NCBI RefSeq assembly: GCF_024267655.1
Contig: NZ_CP100595.1
Span: 2,666,001 to 2,730,000, forward strand
From: Arcobacter roscoffensis
GTDB taxonomy: Bacteria > Campylobacterota > Campylobacteria > Campylobacterales > Arcobacteraceae
Direction: 5' to 3'
Length of the DNA stretch: 64,000 nucleotides
How positions within the stretch are numbered: the first letter of the stretch is position 1; every line of letters begins with the position of its first letter. The position numbers and the translations under genes were made by a program. Positions 25,501 to 34,681 of this stretch are shown here, one piece after another. The notes beneath the pieces are model-generated. The model did not search any database. It worked only from the letters and a program-made list of their open reading frames with translations, and was not told where the DNA came from.

Positions 25501-28500
25501 AAGTTTGTTTTCTTCAGTAGGTTTTTCTATAGTAATCTTATCTGATGTTATAGCTATAGTTTCAACTACACTATCATCTGATGATTTATGAATTACTATA
25601 TTTCCTATATTACCTTCTACTTCTTCATTTTTTATTACTTCTTCACTAAATTCTAGTTTTAAAGCAGAGTCTAACTCAACTCCTGTAGCTCCTTTACTTG
25701 GTGTATATTTTACTACACTTGGGAAGATAGTAATTGTCTTTTGAATTGCTTTTGTATTATCATTTCCTGCTTTATCTGTAAATGTTTTTTCATTTACATT
25801 TATAGTGATTTGAGAAGTACTTTTGTCATCTATTGTAAGTTTTACTGTATATTCCTTACTATTTGATTCACTTTGAGCAAAGTCACTTAAGCTACCTGCA
25901 TTTATGCTTATATTTTCTACAGTAAAGTTATCACTCTCTTCTGAAAGAGTAAATGTTAAGTCTATTACTTCACCATTTATTGCTACAGTTTTTGATGTAG
26001 AAATTGAGATACTTGGAACTTGCGTATCTATTGAAATAGTTTTTTGACTTGCCTTTGTATTATCATTTCCTACTGCATCTTTAAACTTAGCTGCTGCTAC
26101 ATCTATTGTTCCATCTGTTATTGAGTTTTCACTTGGTGTAAATGTTGCTGTATAAACTTTACCTTCTCCTGAGAAGTTAGTTAATACTCCACCACTTACT
26201 ACTACATCAGCTACTGCAAAGTCTGTACTGTTTTCAGAAAGTGTAAATGTAACTGTAGCACTTTCACCTGCTTTTAATACTTCTTTATTTGAAGTAATTA
26301 CAATACTTGGAACTTGCGTATCTATTGAAATAGTTTTTTGACTTGCCTTTGTATTATCATTTCCTACTGCATCTTTAAACTTAGCTGCTGCTACATCTAT
26401 TGTTCCATCTGTTATTGAGTTTTCACTTGGTGTAAATGTTGCTGTATAAACTTTACCTTCTCCTGAGAAGTTAGTTAATACTCCACCACTTACTACTACA
26501 TCAGCTACTGCAAAGTCTGTACTGTTTTCAGAAAGTGTAAATGTAACTGTAGCACTTTCACCTGCTTTTAATACTTCTTTATTTGAAGTAATTACAATAC
26601 TTGGAACTTGCGTATCTATTGAAATAGTTTTTTGACTTGCCTTTGTATTACCATTTCCTACTGGATCTGTAAACTTAGCTGCTGAAACATCTATTGTTCC
26701 ATCTGTTATTGAGTTTTCACTTGGTGTAAATGTTGCTGTATAAACTTTACCTTCTCCTGAGAAGTTAGTTAATACTCCACCACTTACTACTATATCAGCT
26801 ACTGCAAAATTTGTACTGTTTTCAGAAAGTGTAAATGTAACTGTAGCACTTTCACCTGCTTTTAATACTTCTTTATTTGAAGTAATTACAATACTTGGAA
26901 CTTGAGTATCTATTGAGATAGTTTTTTGACTTGCCTTTGTATTATCATTTCCTACTGCATCTTTAAACTTAGCTGCTGCTACATCTATTGTTCCATCTGT
27001 TATTGAGTTTTCACTTGGTGTAAATGTTGCTGTATAAACTTTACCTTCTCCTGAGAAGTTAGTTAATACTCCACCACTTACTACTACATCAGCTACTGCA
27101 AAGTCTGTACTGTTTTCAGAAAGTGTAAATGTAACTGTAGCACTTTCACCTGCTTTTAATACTTCTTTATTTGAAGTAATTACAATACTTGGAACTTGAG
27201 TATCTATTGAAATAGTTTTTTGACTTGCCTTTGTATTATCATTTCCAACTGCATCTTTAAACTTAGCTGCTGCTACATCTATTGTTCCATCTGTTATTGA
27301 GTTTTCACTTGGTGTAAATGTTGCCGTATAAACTTTACCTTCTCCTGAGAAGTTAGTTAAGTTTCCACCACTTACTACTATATCAGCTACTGCAAAGTCT
27401 GTACTGTTTTCTGAAAGTGTAAATGTTACTGTTGCACTTTCACCTTTCTTCAATGCATCTTTATTTGAAGTAATTACAATACTTGGAACTATATTATCTA
27501 AAGTATATCTCTCACCTGTTGTAAAGTTATCAATTCCAGCTCCACCTATTGGTACACCATTTGAATTTTTAACACTATTGTCATCTACAAATTTAACACC
27601 CACAGAACCATTATATAAAGCTAAATCACCACCTGATACTGTTACTTCATATCCAATACTAAATCTAGTTACATTTGTAATAGTTGCTGTTGTATTTCCT
27701 ACTACTTCAAAATCTGCTATTGTGGCATCATTTTCTTGTGGGATATTAGAATCTATATAAACAAAGAATAATAGACTATCACTATTTGTAGTTTCTGAAG
27801 CTTGTTCATCTCTTTTTATACTTGTGATTTCTGGTGCATCTAGGATTGAAATTTCAAAACTATTACTTGCACTTACTGTACCATCATTAGTAGTTATACT
27901 TATTTTTGATACACCTGAGAAATCTTTATTAGGCTTATATTTACCTATATTAAATGCATTTGTTAAAGCTTGAGCACTTCCCTTGACAGTAATATTACTA
28001 TCTTCTATACCATCACCTTCTATGAACTCTAAGTTTTCTGTTCCTATAGTTACTAATCCATTTGTAACTGTAATTGTAGCTGTTTGAATATCACCATCTA
28101 CATCTATTACTTTAAAATCTTGAGGAAGAGCAGGAGCATAGAAATCTTCATAGATTACAATTTCATTTGTAGGAACTGAAATTGTTGGTGCATCATTTGT
28201 ATTATTTACTGTGATTGTAAAGTTATGTTCTACCTCATTTACTCCATCACTTAAAACAAGACTTACATTATGTTCACCTACATCTGCATTCGTTGGTGTT
28301 CCATTTAAAGAGTTTAATTTAAATTTATAAATTGCTCTTTCAGTTCTATCTGAAACATAAATTTCATTATTCCAAAATGCAATACCTTGAACACCACTAA
28401 AAGGATTAGATAAATCTTTACCAGCTACTGTTTTAACTTTACCTGTTGGGTCAATCATTCTTATTCTATGATTACCTCTATCAGATACAAAAATAGAACC

Positions 28501-31500
28501 TTCATTATTTATTCTAAGATATAATGGATTTTTTAATAGTGCATCTCTTGCATTGCCATTGTCTCCTGAGAAACCAGAAGTATTATAAGTTCCCATTACA
28601 TTAAGCCATTTACTGCTATCTGTAATATCTATTTTTTCTACAACATGATTACTTACTCTCGTGAAATAAATATAACCATTATAATAATCTATACCCCAAG
28701 GATAATATAATCCTGTCTTAAAGTCTGTTATATTTCCATCTGGTGTAACCTTTTTAATGATTCCTGCATTTGAATAAATAACTGCATACATATTTCCATC
28801 ATCATCGAAAGTCACATCTGAAACACCTGCATCATTTGAACCATCACCAAAAACTGCGTAAGTTGTGATTATATTAGTAGTTAAATCAATTTTTCTTACC
28901 CTATCATCACTCTTATCACTAATATATAAAGCATTCTTATAATATTTAACTCCCCAAATTTTGTCAAAAAGAGCATCTTTTGCTAAACCATCATCACCAA
29001 AACCATTTATTCCAATACTTTTTTCTGAACCTGCAAATATTGTTGTATTACCGTTTATATCTCTTTTATATACAACATTTTGATTTGGCGAGACATAATA
29101 TAAGTTACCTTTATCATCAAAATCCATACCATAAATATTATATACATCTTCTTCATTTCCAATATCTGAACTAACAAGAGAAGGGTTTGTATTTAAACTC
29201 AACCAAGATGGAAGAGAAGTACCATCTTTTACACTCCAAGTTAAATAATCACCTTGAGCATCACTTGCACTTAAATCATAACTATAAGATTCATCTTCAT
29301 TTACACTTGTAAGTTCTTCACTTGTTATTTTAGGAGCTTTTGGTTTTACTGTAATTGTAAAGTCATGCTCTACTTCATTTATACCATCACTTAAAATAAG
29401 TGTTATATTATGTTCCCCTACATCATTAATAGTTGGTGTTCCTGATAAACTTGGAGGTGAAATATTAAACTTTTTAATGGCATTATTTCCTGTATCTGCT
29501 ATGTATAAATTGTCATTTTCATCTAAAAAGATTCCAGAAGGAGAAGATAAGCCAGTATCTAATATAGTAATTAAATTTGTACCATCAAACTTTTTAATAG
29601 CATTATTTCCTGTATCAGCTATATATAAATTACTATTACGATCTATTGCTAAATCTAAAGGAGAATTTAAACCATCATTTACAACAGTAGTAAGCATTTG
29701 ACCATCAAACTTTTTAATAGTACTACTTCCCGTGTCTGCTATATATAAATCATAATTATCAAAAACTAACGCTGTAGGAGAAGATAATCCTTCATTTATT
29801 ATAGTATGTGTTTGATATTGAGATGAAATGTCTTTTATAGCATTATTTCCAGTGTCAGCAACTAGAATCATTCCAAAGTTGGTGGCGGCTAGTCCTGTTG
29901 GAGAAGATAGCCCGTCATTTACTAAAGGTTCAACACCTTCAACAGTCGACCATTTAATAGAGTTATTATTAGTATCTGATATATAAAATCGACCATAATC
30001 TATTAATAAACCTTGTGGTGAATTAAAATTAGGATGATTAAATAAAGTTTGAAGTTGTAAACCATCAAATTCTTTTACTTGATTGTTTCCTGAATCTAAA
30101 ATATATAGTCTATTCTCAAATATAGATATTTTAGATGGTGCATTTAGTCCACTATCTACGATAGTTGATACAGAATTTTGATTTAGTCTTAACCACGATG
30201 GAAGAGAAGTACCATCTTTCACACTCCAAGTTAAAGTATCATCTTGTTCATCTGTAGCACTAAAAATATACTTATAAGCTTCATCTTCATTTACACTTAC
30301 AACTGGCTCACTAGTTACTTTAGGAGCTTTTGCTTTTACTGTAATTGTGAAGCTATGTTCAACTTCATTTACGCCATCATCTAAAACTAAACTTATATTA
30401 TGTTCACCTAAATCTGCATTTGTTGGAGTTCCTATAAGTTTAGTAACGGCTGAATCTACTTTTCTTATTGAATGAGTAAAAGAATCTGATATATAAATAT
30501 TTCCATCATTATCAATTGCTAGTCCAGAAGGCTGATATAGTTTGGCACTTGTTGCATTTAGTCCATCTCCAGTATCACCACTTATTCCCATTATACCTGC
30601 AACTGTAGTTATAATACCAGTATTTACATCTACTTTTCTTACAACATAATTTTTTTGATCAGCTACATATATATTTCCTTTATCATCTAGTGTAATTGAA
30701 ACAGGTGTGTTAAGCTTAGCATTTGTAGCAAGGTCTCCATCTCCACTAGCTCCACTTATACCAAGAGTACCTGCAACCGTAGTGATTATACCTGTTTCAG
30801 CATCTACTTTTCTAATAGCATGATTTAAGTAATCTGCTATATAAATATTTCCAATATTGTCTATTGCTAACTTATATGGAAGACTCAGTTTGGCATTTGT
30901 AGCAAGACTACCATCTCCACTAGTTCCACTTACGCCAAAAGTACCTGCGATAGTAGAAATAGTACCAGTGTTCACAGTTACTTTTCTAATAACATGATTA
31001 TTACTATCTGCTATATAAATATTTCCAATATCATCTACAATTAATCCTGTTGGAGCTGTTAACTTAGCACTTAAAGCACTACCTCCATCTCCACTAGAAC
31101 CTCTTTCGCCAAAAGTACCAGCAACAGTATTTATAATTCCAGTATTTATATCTATTTTTCTAATAGCATGATTACCCTTGTCAGCAATATAAATATTTCC
31201 ATTACTATCTATATCTATTTCCATTGGAAAATTTAGTTTTGCATTTATAGCAAGCTCCCCATCTCCACTAGTTCCACTTATTCCAAGAGTACCTGCAATA
31301 GTAGTTATTATTCCTGTATTAGCATCGACTTTTCTGATAGCATGATTAGCAGTATCTACTACATAGATATTTCCAGAAGAATCTACCTTCACACCTTTGG
31401 GAGCAAATAGTTTTGCATTTACAGCAAGTTCACCATCTCCACTTGTTCCTGCATTACTGACACCTAGTGTTCCTGCTACAGTATTTATCTTAGATATAGT

Positions 31501-34470
31501 AGATAAACTCAACCAATTAGGAAGAGTAGTACCATCTTTTACACGCCAGTTTAAATCATCTCCATCAACATCATTTCCTTTAAGGCTATAACTATATTCA
31601 CTATCCTCATCAGCACTTATTACTGCTTCATCTTTAAATTCTGGAATATTATCATTTACATTTGAAATATCAACAGTAAGTGTTTTATCAAAAGTTAAGC
31701 CAGCAATATCTGTAGTTCTTACACAAATACTATAAGATGACTTACTTTCGTAGTCAAATACTGTATTAGCTTTTAGTTCATCTCCATTTATAGCAAAGTT
31801 TGTATCATCAACTCCACCACAAAAACTGTATGTAAATGTATCTTCTACATCGACATCTGTAGAATTAAGTAAGCCTATCGTTATATCACTTGCACTGTTT
31901 TCAACTATACTATTTGATGAAAGACTTATGTCAGTTGGCATGTCATTTACATTATTTACTGTGATTGTAAAGTTATGTTCAACTTCATTTACCCCATCAC
32001 TTAAAATAAGATTTACAGTATGTTCACCTACATCTTCATTTTTTGGTGTTCCTGTAAGTTGTATAGGAGGAGTTATTTTTCTAATGTTATATGTATAAGT
32101 TGTATCTCCCATTAAAGATGAAACTGCAGATTGAGTGTTTGTAATATAAAGGTTTCCATCTTTATCAAAAACGCTATTAATTGGAATATAAAAAGTTGCG
32201 CTTGAGAGTGCTCCATTGTTCATACCTGTTGTTGTAGGTGAACCCGAATATGTAGAAACAACTCCTAGTTGCGTAATTTTTCTAATTGTATGATTGTTTT
32301 TATCCACAACAAAAAGATTGTCATTTATATCTATAGAGATACTCCAAGGAAATTTAAACTTTGCACTTGTTGATTCCCCATCATCTGAACCAAAACTTCC
32401 TGATACCCCTGCAAATGTACTTGCAACTCCATTTTGAGTTACCTTTCTAATTATATGATAATTATATGAAGGAATATAAAGGTTATCATTACTATCTAAT
32501 GCAATGTTTTGAGGATAATAAACTCTAGTATCAGTTATTCCTGCCGTTCCATCTCCAATAAGTGTTGTTACAACACCTTCTTGTGTTATTTTTCTAATTC
32601 TATGATTGCTTCTATCTGCTACATATATGTTATCATTTTTATCTATTGCTAATCCATGAGGATAATTAAACTTTGCTAATTCTCCTGTAGCATCATTAAA
32701 GCCAGAAATACTTCCTGCAAAAACGCTTATTATACCAGATGGTGTAATCTTTTTGATTTTATGTTCAGAACTATCTGAAACATAAATATTGTCTGAACTA
32801 TCTATTGTTAAACCAACTATCTTAGTAAAAGAGCTATCACCCCCTACAAAAGTTGTAACAACTCCATTAGGTGTAATCTTTACTATTGAATCTTGAGTAT
32901 CATTCGTTGTAAAAATATTACCATTACTATCAGTAGCCATCTCAATATAAGTAGATTTTGTACTTAAATAATGTGAACTAAAAGTAGAAACAGTTGGTGC
33001 TGTATTATTAAAACTTAGCCAAGTAGGTAACGATGTATTCTCTTTCACACTCCAGTTTAAATCATCCCCTTGCCCATCAACTCCTGTAAGTGTGTAGAGA
33101 TATTCACTATCCTCATCTACACTTGTCACTGCTTCACTTGTAACTACTGGGGCTAAGCTATTTACAGTTATTTGAAAATTATGTTCAACCTCATTTGTTC
33201 CATCACTTAATATAAGGTTTACATCATGTACACCTACATCATCTTTTGTTGGAGTTCCGGTTAGTAGTTTATAAACATTTGATATCTTTCTTATTCTATT
33301 ATTTAAAATATCTGCTACATAGGTATTACCACTAGAATCAACTGCAACTGAATAAGGATTTTTAAATGAAGCAACTGTAGCATTTCCATCAGTTGAACCA
33401 CCAAGTCCACTTCCTGCTAGAGTTGTAACATTTCCATCACTTGTTATCTTTCTAATTTTATCATTTCCAAAATCTGCTACATAGACATTACCACTAGAAT
33501 CAACTGCAACTCCTGAAGGTTTATTAAATGAAGCAGTTGCTCCAACTCCATCAGCAAAAGCAGCATCTCCACTTCCTGCTAAAGTTGTAACATTTCCATT
33601 TGTGTCAATCTTTCTTATTCTATGATTTAAAGTATCTGCTACATAAACATTACCACTAGAATCAACTGCAACTCCTGAAGGGCTTTTAAATGAAGCATTT
33701 GTTCCAAGACCATCAGCAAAAGTAGCATATCCATTTCCTGCTAGAGTTGTAACAGTTCCATCTGGGCTTATTTTTCTAATTCGATTATTGCTGTAATCTG
33801 CTACATAAACATTGCCACTAGAATCAACTGCAATCCCATCAGGATTTTGAAATGAAGCATTTGCTCCAACTCCATCACGAAAAAAGCCATATCCACTTCC
33901 CGCTAAAGTTGTAACATTTCCATCTGGACTTATTTTTCTAATTTTATGATTGAAGTTATCAGATACATAAACATTACCACTAGAGTCAACTGCAAGTTGG
34001 TTAGGATAATTAAATGAAGCAGCTTCTCCAAGACCATCAGCAAAAGCAGCATTTCCACTTCCTGCTAGAGTTGTAACATTTCCATCACTTGTTATCTTTC
34101 TAATTTTATGATTAGAAGAATCAGATACATAGACATTCCCATTAGAATCAACTGCAACTCCATAAGGAAAAGAAAATGAAGCAGTTATTGCACTTCCATC
34201 AGATGAACCATTACTTCCACTTCCTGCAAAAGTTGATACTATAGTTTCATGGTTTAAAGTAAGCCAATTGGGTAAACTAGTTCCATCTTTCAGTTTCCAT
34301 GTTAATTCATCACCATCCTCATCACTTCCTATAAATTCATAACTATAAGCCGTGTTTTCATTTACACTTATTACTGGTTCACTTGTAATTGTTGGACTAG
34401 CGGCAAAAACACTTTGAGCTATGAAGAGTATCAATAATGATACAAAACTTTTTAATCTAAAAAATTCCAT
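22594..34470 (-). CDS. Giant secreted surface protein with NHL propellers and Ig/cadherin-like repeats (3958 aa)
   Basis: A Sec signal peptide (MEFFRLKSFVSLLILFIAQ...FA) is followed by repeats. Five NHL-type arrays lie at about residues 74-400, 488-800, 990-1345, 1431-1670 and 1761-2057, with motifs such as 'AVDSSGNVYVADYSNNRIRKI'. They are separated by putative-Ig linkers containing 'DVGEHNVSLVLSDGVNEVEH'. Residues about 2327-2816 are five almost identical 98-residue Ig-like domains ('PSIVITSNKEVLKAGESATV'). A related divergent domain, an SbsA-like Ig domain ('TPSKGATGVELDSALKLEFS'), cadherin/VCBS-like domains and atypical Ig repeats follow. The last 250 residues are Ser/Thr-rich with no autotransporter barrel, RTX block or LPxTG. 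It likely mediates adhesion; the secretion route is unknown. A histidine kinase and regulator are encoded just upstream. Confidence 0.85.
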   Translation of the reverse strand: MEFFRLKSFVSLLILFIAQSVFAASPTITSEPVISVNENTAYSYEFIGSDEDGDELTWKLKDGTSLPNWLTLNHETIVSTFAGSGSNGSSDGSAITASFSFPYGVAVDSNGNVYVSDSSNHKIRKITSDGNVTTLAGSGNAAFADGLGEAASFNYPNQLAVDSSGNVYVSDNFNHKIRKISPDGNVTTLAGSGYGFFRDGVGANASFQNPDGIAVDSSGNVYVADYSNNRIRKISPDGTVTTLAGNGYATFADGLGTNASFKSPSGVAVDSSGNVYVADTLNHRIRKIDTNGNVTTLAGSGDAAFADGVGATASFNKPSGVAVDSSGNVYVADFGNDKIRKITSDGNVTTLAGSGLGGSTDGNATVASFKNPYSVAVDSSGNTYVADILNNRIRKISNVYKLLTGTPTKDDVGVHDVNLILSDGTNEVEHNFQITVNSLAPVVTSEAVTSVDEDSEYLYTLTGVDGQGDDLNWSVKENTSLPTWLSFNNTAPTVSTFSSHYLSTKSTYIEMATDSNGNIFTTNDTQDSIVKITPNGVVTTFVGGDSSFTKIVGLTIDSSDNIYVSDSSEHKIKKITPSGIISVFAGSISGFNDATGELAKFNYPHGLAIDKNDNIYVADRSNHRIRKITQEGVVTTLIGDGTAGITDTRVYYPQNIALDSNDNLYIPSYNYHIIRKVTQNGVASTFAGVSGSFGSDDGESTSAKFKFPWSISIDINDNLFVVDKNNHTIRKITQLGVVSTYSGSPTTTGMNNGALSSATFYIPINSVFDKDGNLYITNTQSAVSSLMGDTTYTYNIRKITPPIQLTGTPKNEDVGEHTVNLILSDGVNEVEHNFTITVNNVNDMPTDISLSSNSIVENSASDITIGLLNSTDVDVEDTFTYSFCGGVDDTNFAINGDELKANTVFDYESKSSYSICVRTTDIAGLTFDKTLTVDISNVNDNIPEFKDEAVISADEDSEYSYSLKGNDVDGDDLNWRVKDGTTLPNWLSLSTISKINTVAGTLGVSNAGTSGDGELAVNAKLFAPKGVKVDSSGNIYVVDTANHAIRKVDANTGIITTIAGTLGISGTSGDGELAINAKLNFPMEIDIDSNGNIYIADKGNHAIRKIDINTGIINTVAGTFGERGSSGDGGSALSAKLTAPTGLIVDDIGNIYIADSNNHVIRKVTVNTGTISTIAGTFGVSGTSGDGSLATNAKLSLPYKLAIDNIGNIYIADYLNHAIRKVDAETGIITTVAGTLGISGASGDGDLATNAKLNTPVSITLDDKGNIYVADQKNYVVRKVDVNTGIITTVAGIMGISGDTGDGLNATSAKLYQPSGLAIDNDGNIYISDSFTHSIRKVDSAVTKLIGTPTNADLGEHNISLVLDDGVNEVEHSFTITVKAKAPKVTSEPVVSVNEDEAYKYIFSATDEQDDTLTWSVKDGTSLPSWLRLNQNSVSTIVDSGLNAPSKISIFENRLYILDSGNNQVKEFDGLQLQTLFNHPNFNSPQGLLIDYGRFYISDTNNNSIKWSTVEGVEPLVNDGLSSPTGLAATNFGMILVADTGNNAIKDISSQYQTHTIINEGLSSPTALVFDNYDLYIADTGSSTIKKFDGQMLTTVVNDGLNSPLDLAIDRNSNLYIADTGNNAIKKFDGTNLITILDTGLSSPSGIFLDENDNLYIADTGNNAIKKFNISPPSLSGTPTINDVGEHNITLILSDGINEVEHDFTITVKPKAPKITSEELTSVNEDESYSYDLSASDAQGDYLTWSVKDGTSLPSWLSLNTNPSLVSSDIGNEEDVYNIYGMDFDDKGNLYYVSPNQNVVYKRDINGNTTIFAGSEKSIGINGFGDDGLAKDALFDKIWGVKYYKNALYISDKSDDRVRKIDLTTNIITTYAVFGDGSNDAGVSDVTFDDDGNMYAVIYSNAGIIKKVTPDGNITDFKTGLYYPWGIDYYNGYIYFTRVSNHVVEKIDITDSSKWLNVMGTYNTSGFSGDNGNARDALLKNPLYLRINNEGSIFVSDRGNHRIRMIDPTGKVKTVAGKDLSNPFSGVQGIAFWNNEIYVSDRTERAIYKFKLNSLNGTPTNADVGEHNVSLVLSDGVNEVEHNFTITVNNTNDAPTISVPTNEIVIYEDFYAPALPQDFKVIDVDGDIQTATITVTNGLVTIGTENLEFIEGDGIEDSNITVKGSAQALTNAFNIGKYKPNKDFSGVSKISITTNDGTVSASNSFEISILDAPEITSIKRDEQASETTNSDSLLFFVYIDSNIPQENDATIADFEVVGNTTATITNVTRFSIGYEVTVSGGDLALYNGSVGVKFVDDNSVKNSNGVPIGGAGIDNFTTGERYTLDNIVPSIVITSNKDALKKGESATVTFTLSENSTDFAVADIVVSGGNLTNFSGEGKVYTATFTPSENSITDGTIDVAAAKFKDAVGNDNTKASQKTISIDTQVPSIVITSNKEVLKAGESATVTFTLSENSTDFAVADVVVSGGVLTNFSGEGKVYTATFTPSENSITDGTIDVAAAKFKDAVGNDNTKASQKTISIDTQVPSIVITSNKEVLKAGESATVTFTLSENSTNFAVADIVVSGGVLTNFSGEGKVYTATFTPSENSITDGTIDVSAAKFTDPVGNGNTKASQKTISIDTQVPSIVITSNKEVLKAGESATVTFTLSENSTDFAVADVVVSGGVLTNFSGEGKVYTATFTPSENSITDGTIDVAAAKFKDAVGNDNTKASQKTISIDTQVPSIVITSNKEVLKAGESATVTFTLSENSTDFAVADVVVSGGVLTNFSGEGKVYTATFTPSENSITDGTIDVAAAKFKDAVGNDNTKASQKTISIDTQVPSISISTSKTVAINGEVIDLTFTLSEESDNFTVENISINAGSLSDFAQSESNSKEYTVKLTIDDKSTSQITINVNEKTFTDKAGNDNTKAIQKTITIFPSVVKYTPSKGATGVELDSALKLEFSEEVIKNEEVEGNIGNIVIHKSSDDSVVETIAITSDKITIEKPTEENKLTNTVVAINKETKLELNTAYYVIIDKTTLKDVDGNFYEGISNKTIWKFTTVDNAAPIITNNDSNPTATVAVDENQTAVIDIDATDVNDGQVLTYSIDGTDAKAFNIDSKTGVITFKTAANYEMKSSYSIDVVVTDNGGSTLSDTQSLTININDVNDDPKITIDELITTNEDTSKDMSFTYTDEDKDTVVASQKTAPSNGTISISDTTITYTPRANYNGKDFFVVTLSDGNGYSVDKTINVSITAVDDAPEITTTLNNQTQVEDGEGLVISLATSDIDSDASTATYTVTSSDENIATAYIRDGKLIVVPKKNANGNVTITLTSTIDGKSTTKIFTYSLTNVNDAPTISNIGDISHDQSADEIVKTIEFDIWDDVEITSLIASSSNENLLANDSIEVSKLSDTNAQLKYTVTGNNAGITTVTVVVKDIEGLEYKESFNINIKAANASLCVENTKTALTFDNIKKDNNSQDAITSNLELVNTIASVCEASITWSSTKEEIIDTNGVVTKSENNTTLLITALIKKDEFSSKKEFLVTVLADTLSDEEILEKISFDIIKKENSLKSQITSSLNLSTMFLNKNIQWTSSDESVISPYSGYITRPNDEDKEVTITVFIGEVKKEFKVTVLKNESSSEQIVQKDKELLTLTSILDKNIDKNNVVYNLLKPLPLKGANGSTIIWSSSNTDVITQEGDVIRDSSSDKTVTFTATITHGDGENKVTETKEFIITVLQNKIEEENNNSFVSATQTDTKVEVTTTKDGQESKTQSTFADTIKGLVENIVSQESVKSVIELAEKIVNVYLNTDGTSQSTIETKDGKSASMKTQGKSSTTNVDGEGNIESSSSTNSGTVKLRLNSDGSVTHVVENTLEGKTSTASSSIEGSNVESDKDGNVETTSEVKKDGYVYKAVVSTNTTGETTTKFVRVNLSTGEQDDVDNTVSSNTPFQAGNEVTITEDDDGNLYIKTTTPLDGSLEIE
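26024..27493 (-). repeat. Five tandem 294-bp repeats within the giant gene
   Basis: The word GTATCTATTGA(A/G)AT recurs at 26024, 26318, 26612, 26906 and 27200, exactly 294 bases apart. Copies are nearly identical, including synonymous positions; the copy at 26612-26905 has the most changes. Each encodes one 98-residue Ig-like domain. Such identity points to recent duplication or ongoing gene conversion. Confidence 0.95.
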
Positions 34471-34499
34471 ACACTCTCCCTGATATGTACTTTATTCAT
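34452..34499 (-). other. Possible 15-codon upstream reading frame overlapping the giant gene start
   Basis: On the minus strand an ATG at 34499 preceded by AAGGG and GGGAG motifs opens a 15-codon frame that ends at TAA inside the giant gene, 16 bases past its ATG. It could couple or dampen translation. Evidence is only the frame and purine-rich motifs. Confidence 0.25.
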
Positions 34500-34550
34500 T
34501 TCCCTTATCTCCCTTTAGGCTAATATTTTTATTTATTAAATAATAAAAGA

Positions 34551-34570
34551 AACTTTTGGCAACTTCTGGC
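34551..34570 (-). promoter_or_regulatory. Tandem 10-bp direct repeat, candidate response-regulator site
   Basis: AACTTTTGGC at 34551-34560 is followed directly by AACTTCTGGC at 34561-34570. One mismatch and a one-helical-turn period are the arrangement bound by OmpR/PhoB-type regulators. It lies 81-100 bases upstream of the giant gene and just downstream of a response regulator gene with an OmpR-like output domain. Confidence 0.5.
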
Positions 34571-34681
34571 AATTTAGTTTAAAATAAGGTTTTAGTAATT
34601 TAATTATGTGATTTTAAAAGTAGATAACTATATGATAATTAATAGTAAACATATGAGTTTAGGTAATAATGATAGAAAAAA

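Noticed and set aside
26024-27493. Regular repeats considered as a CRISPR-like array
   Set aside because: The period of 294 bases is a multiple of three, the units are fully coding and nearly identical throughout, and there are no short repeats with unique spacers.
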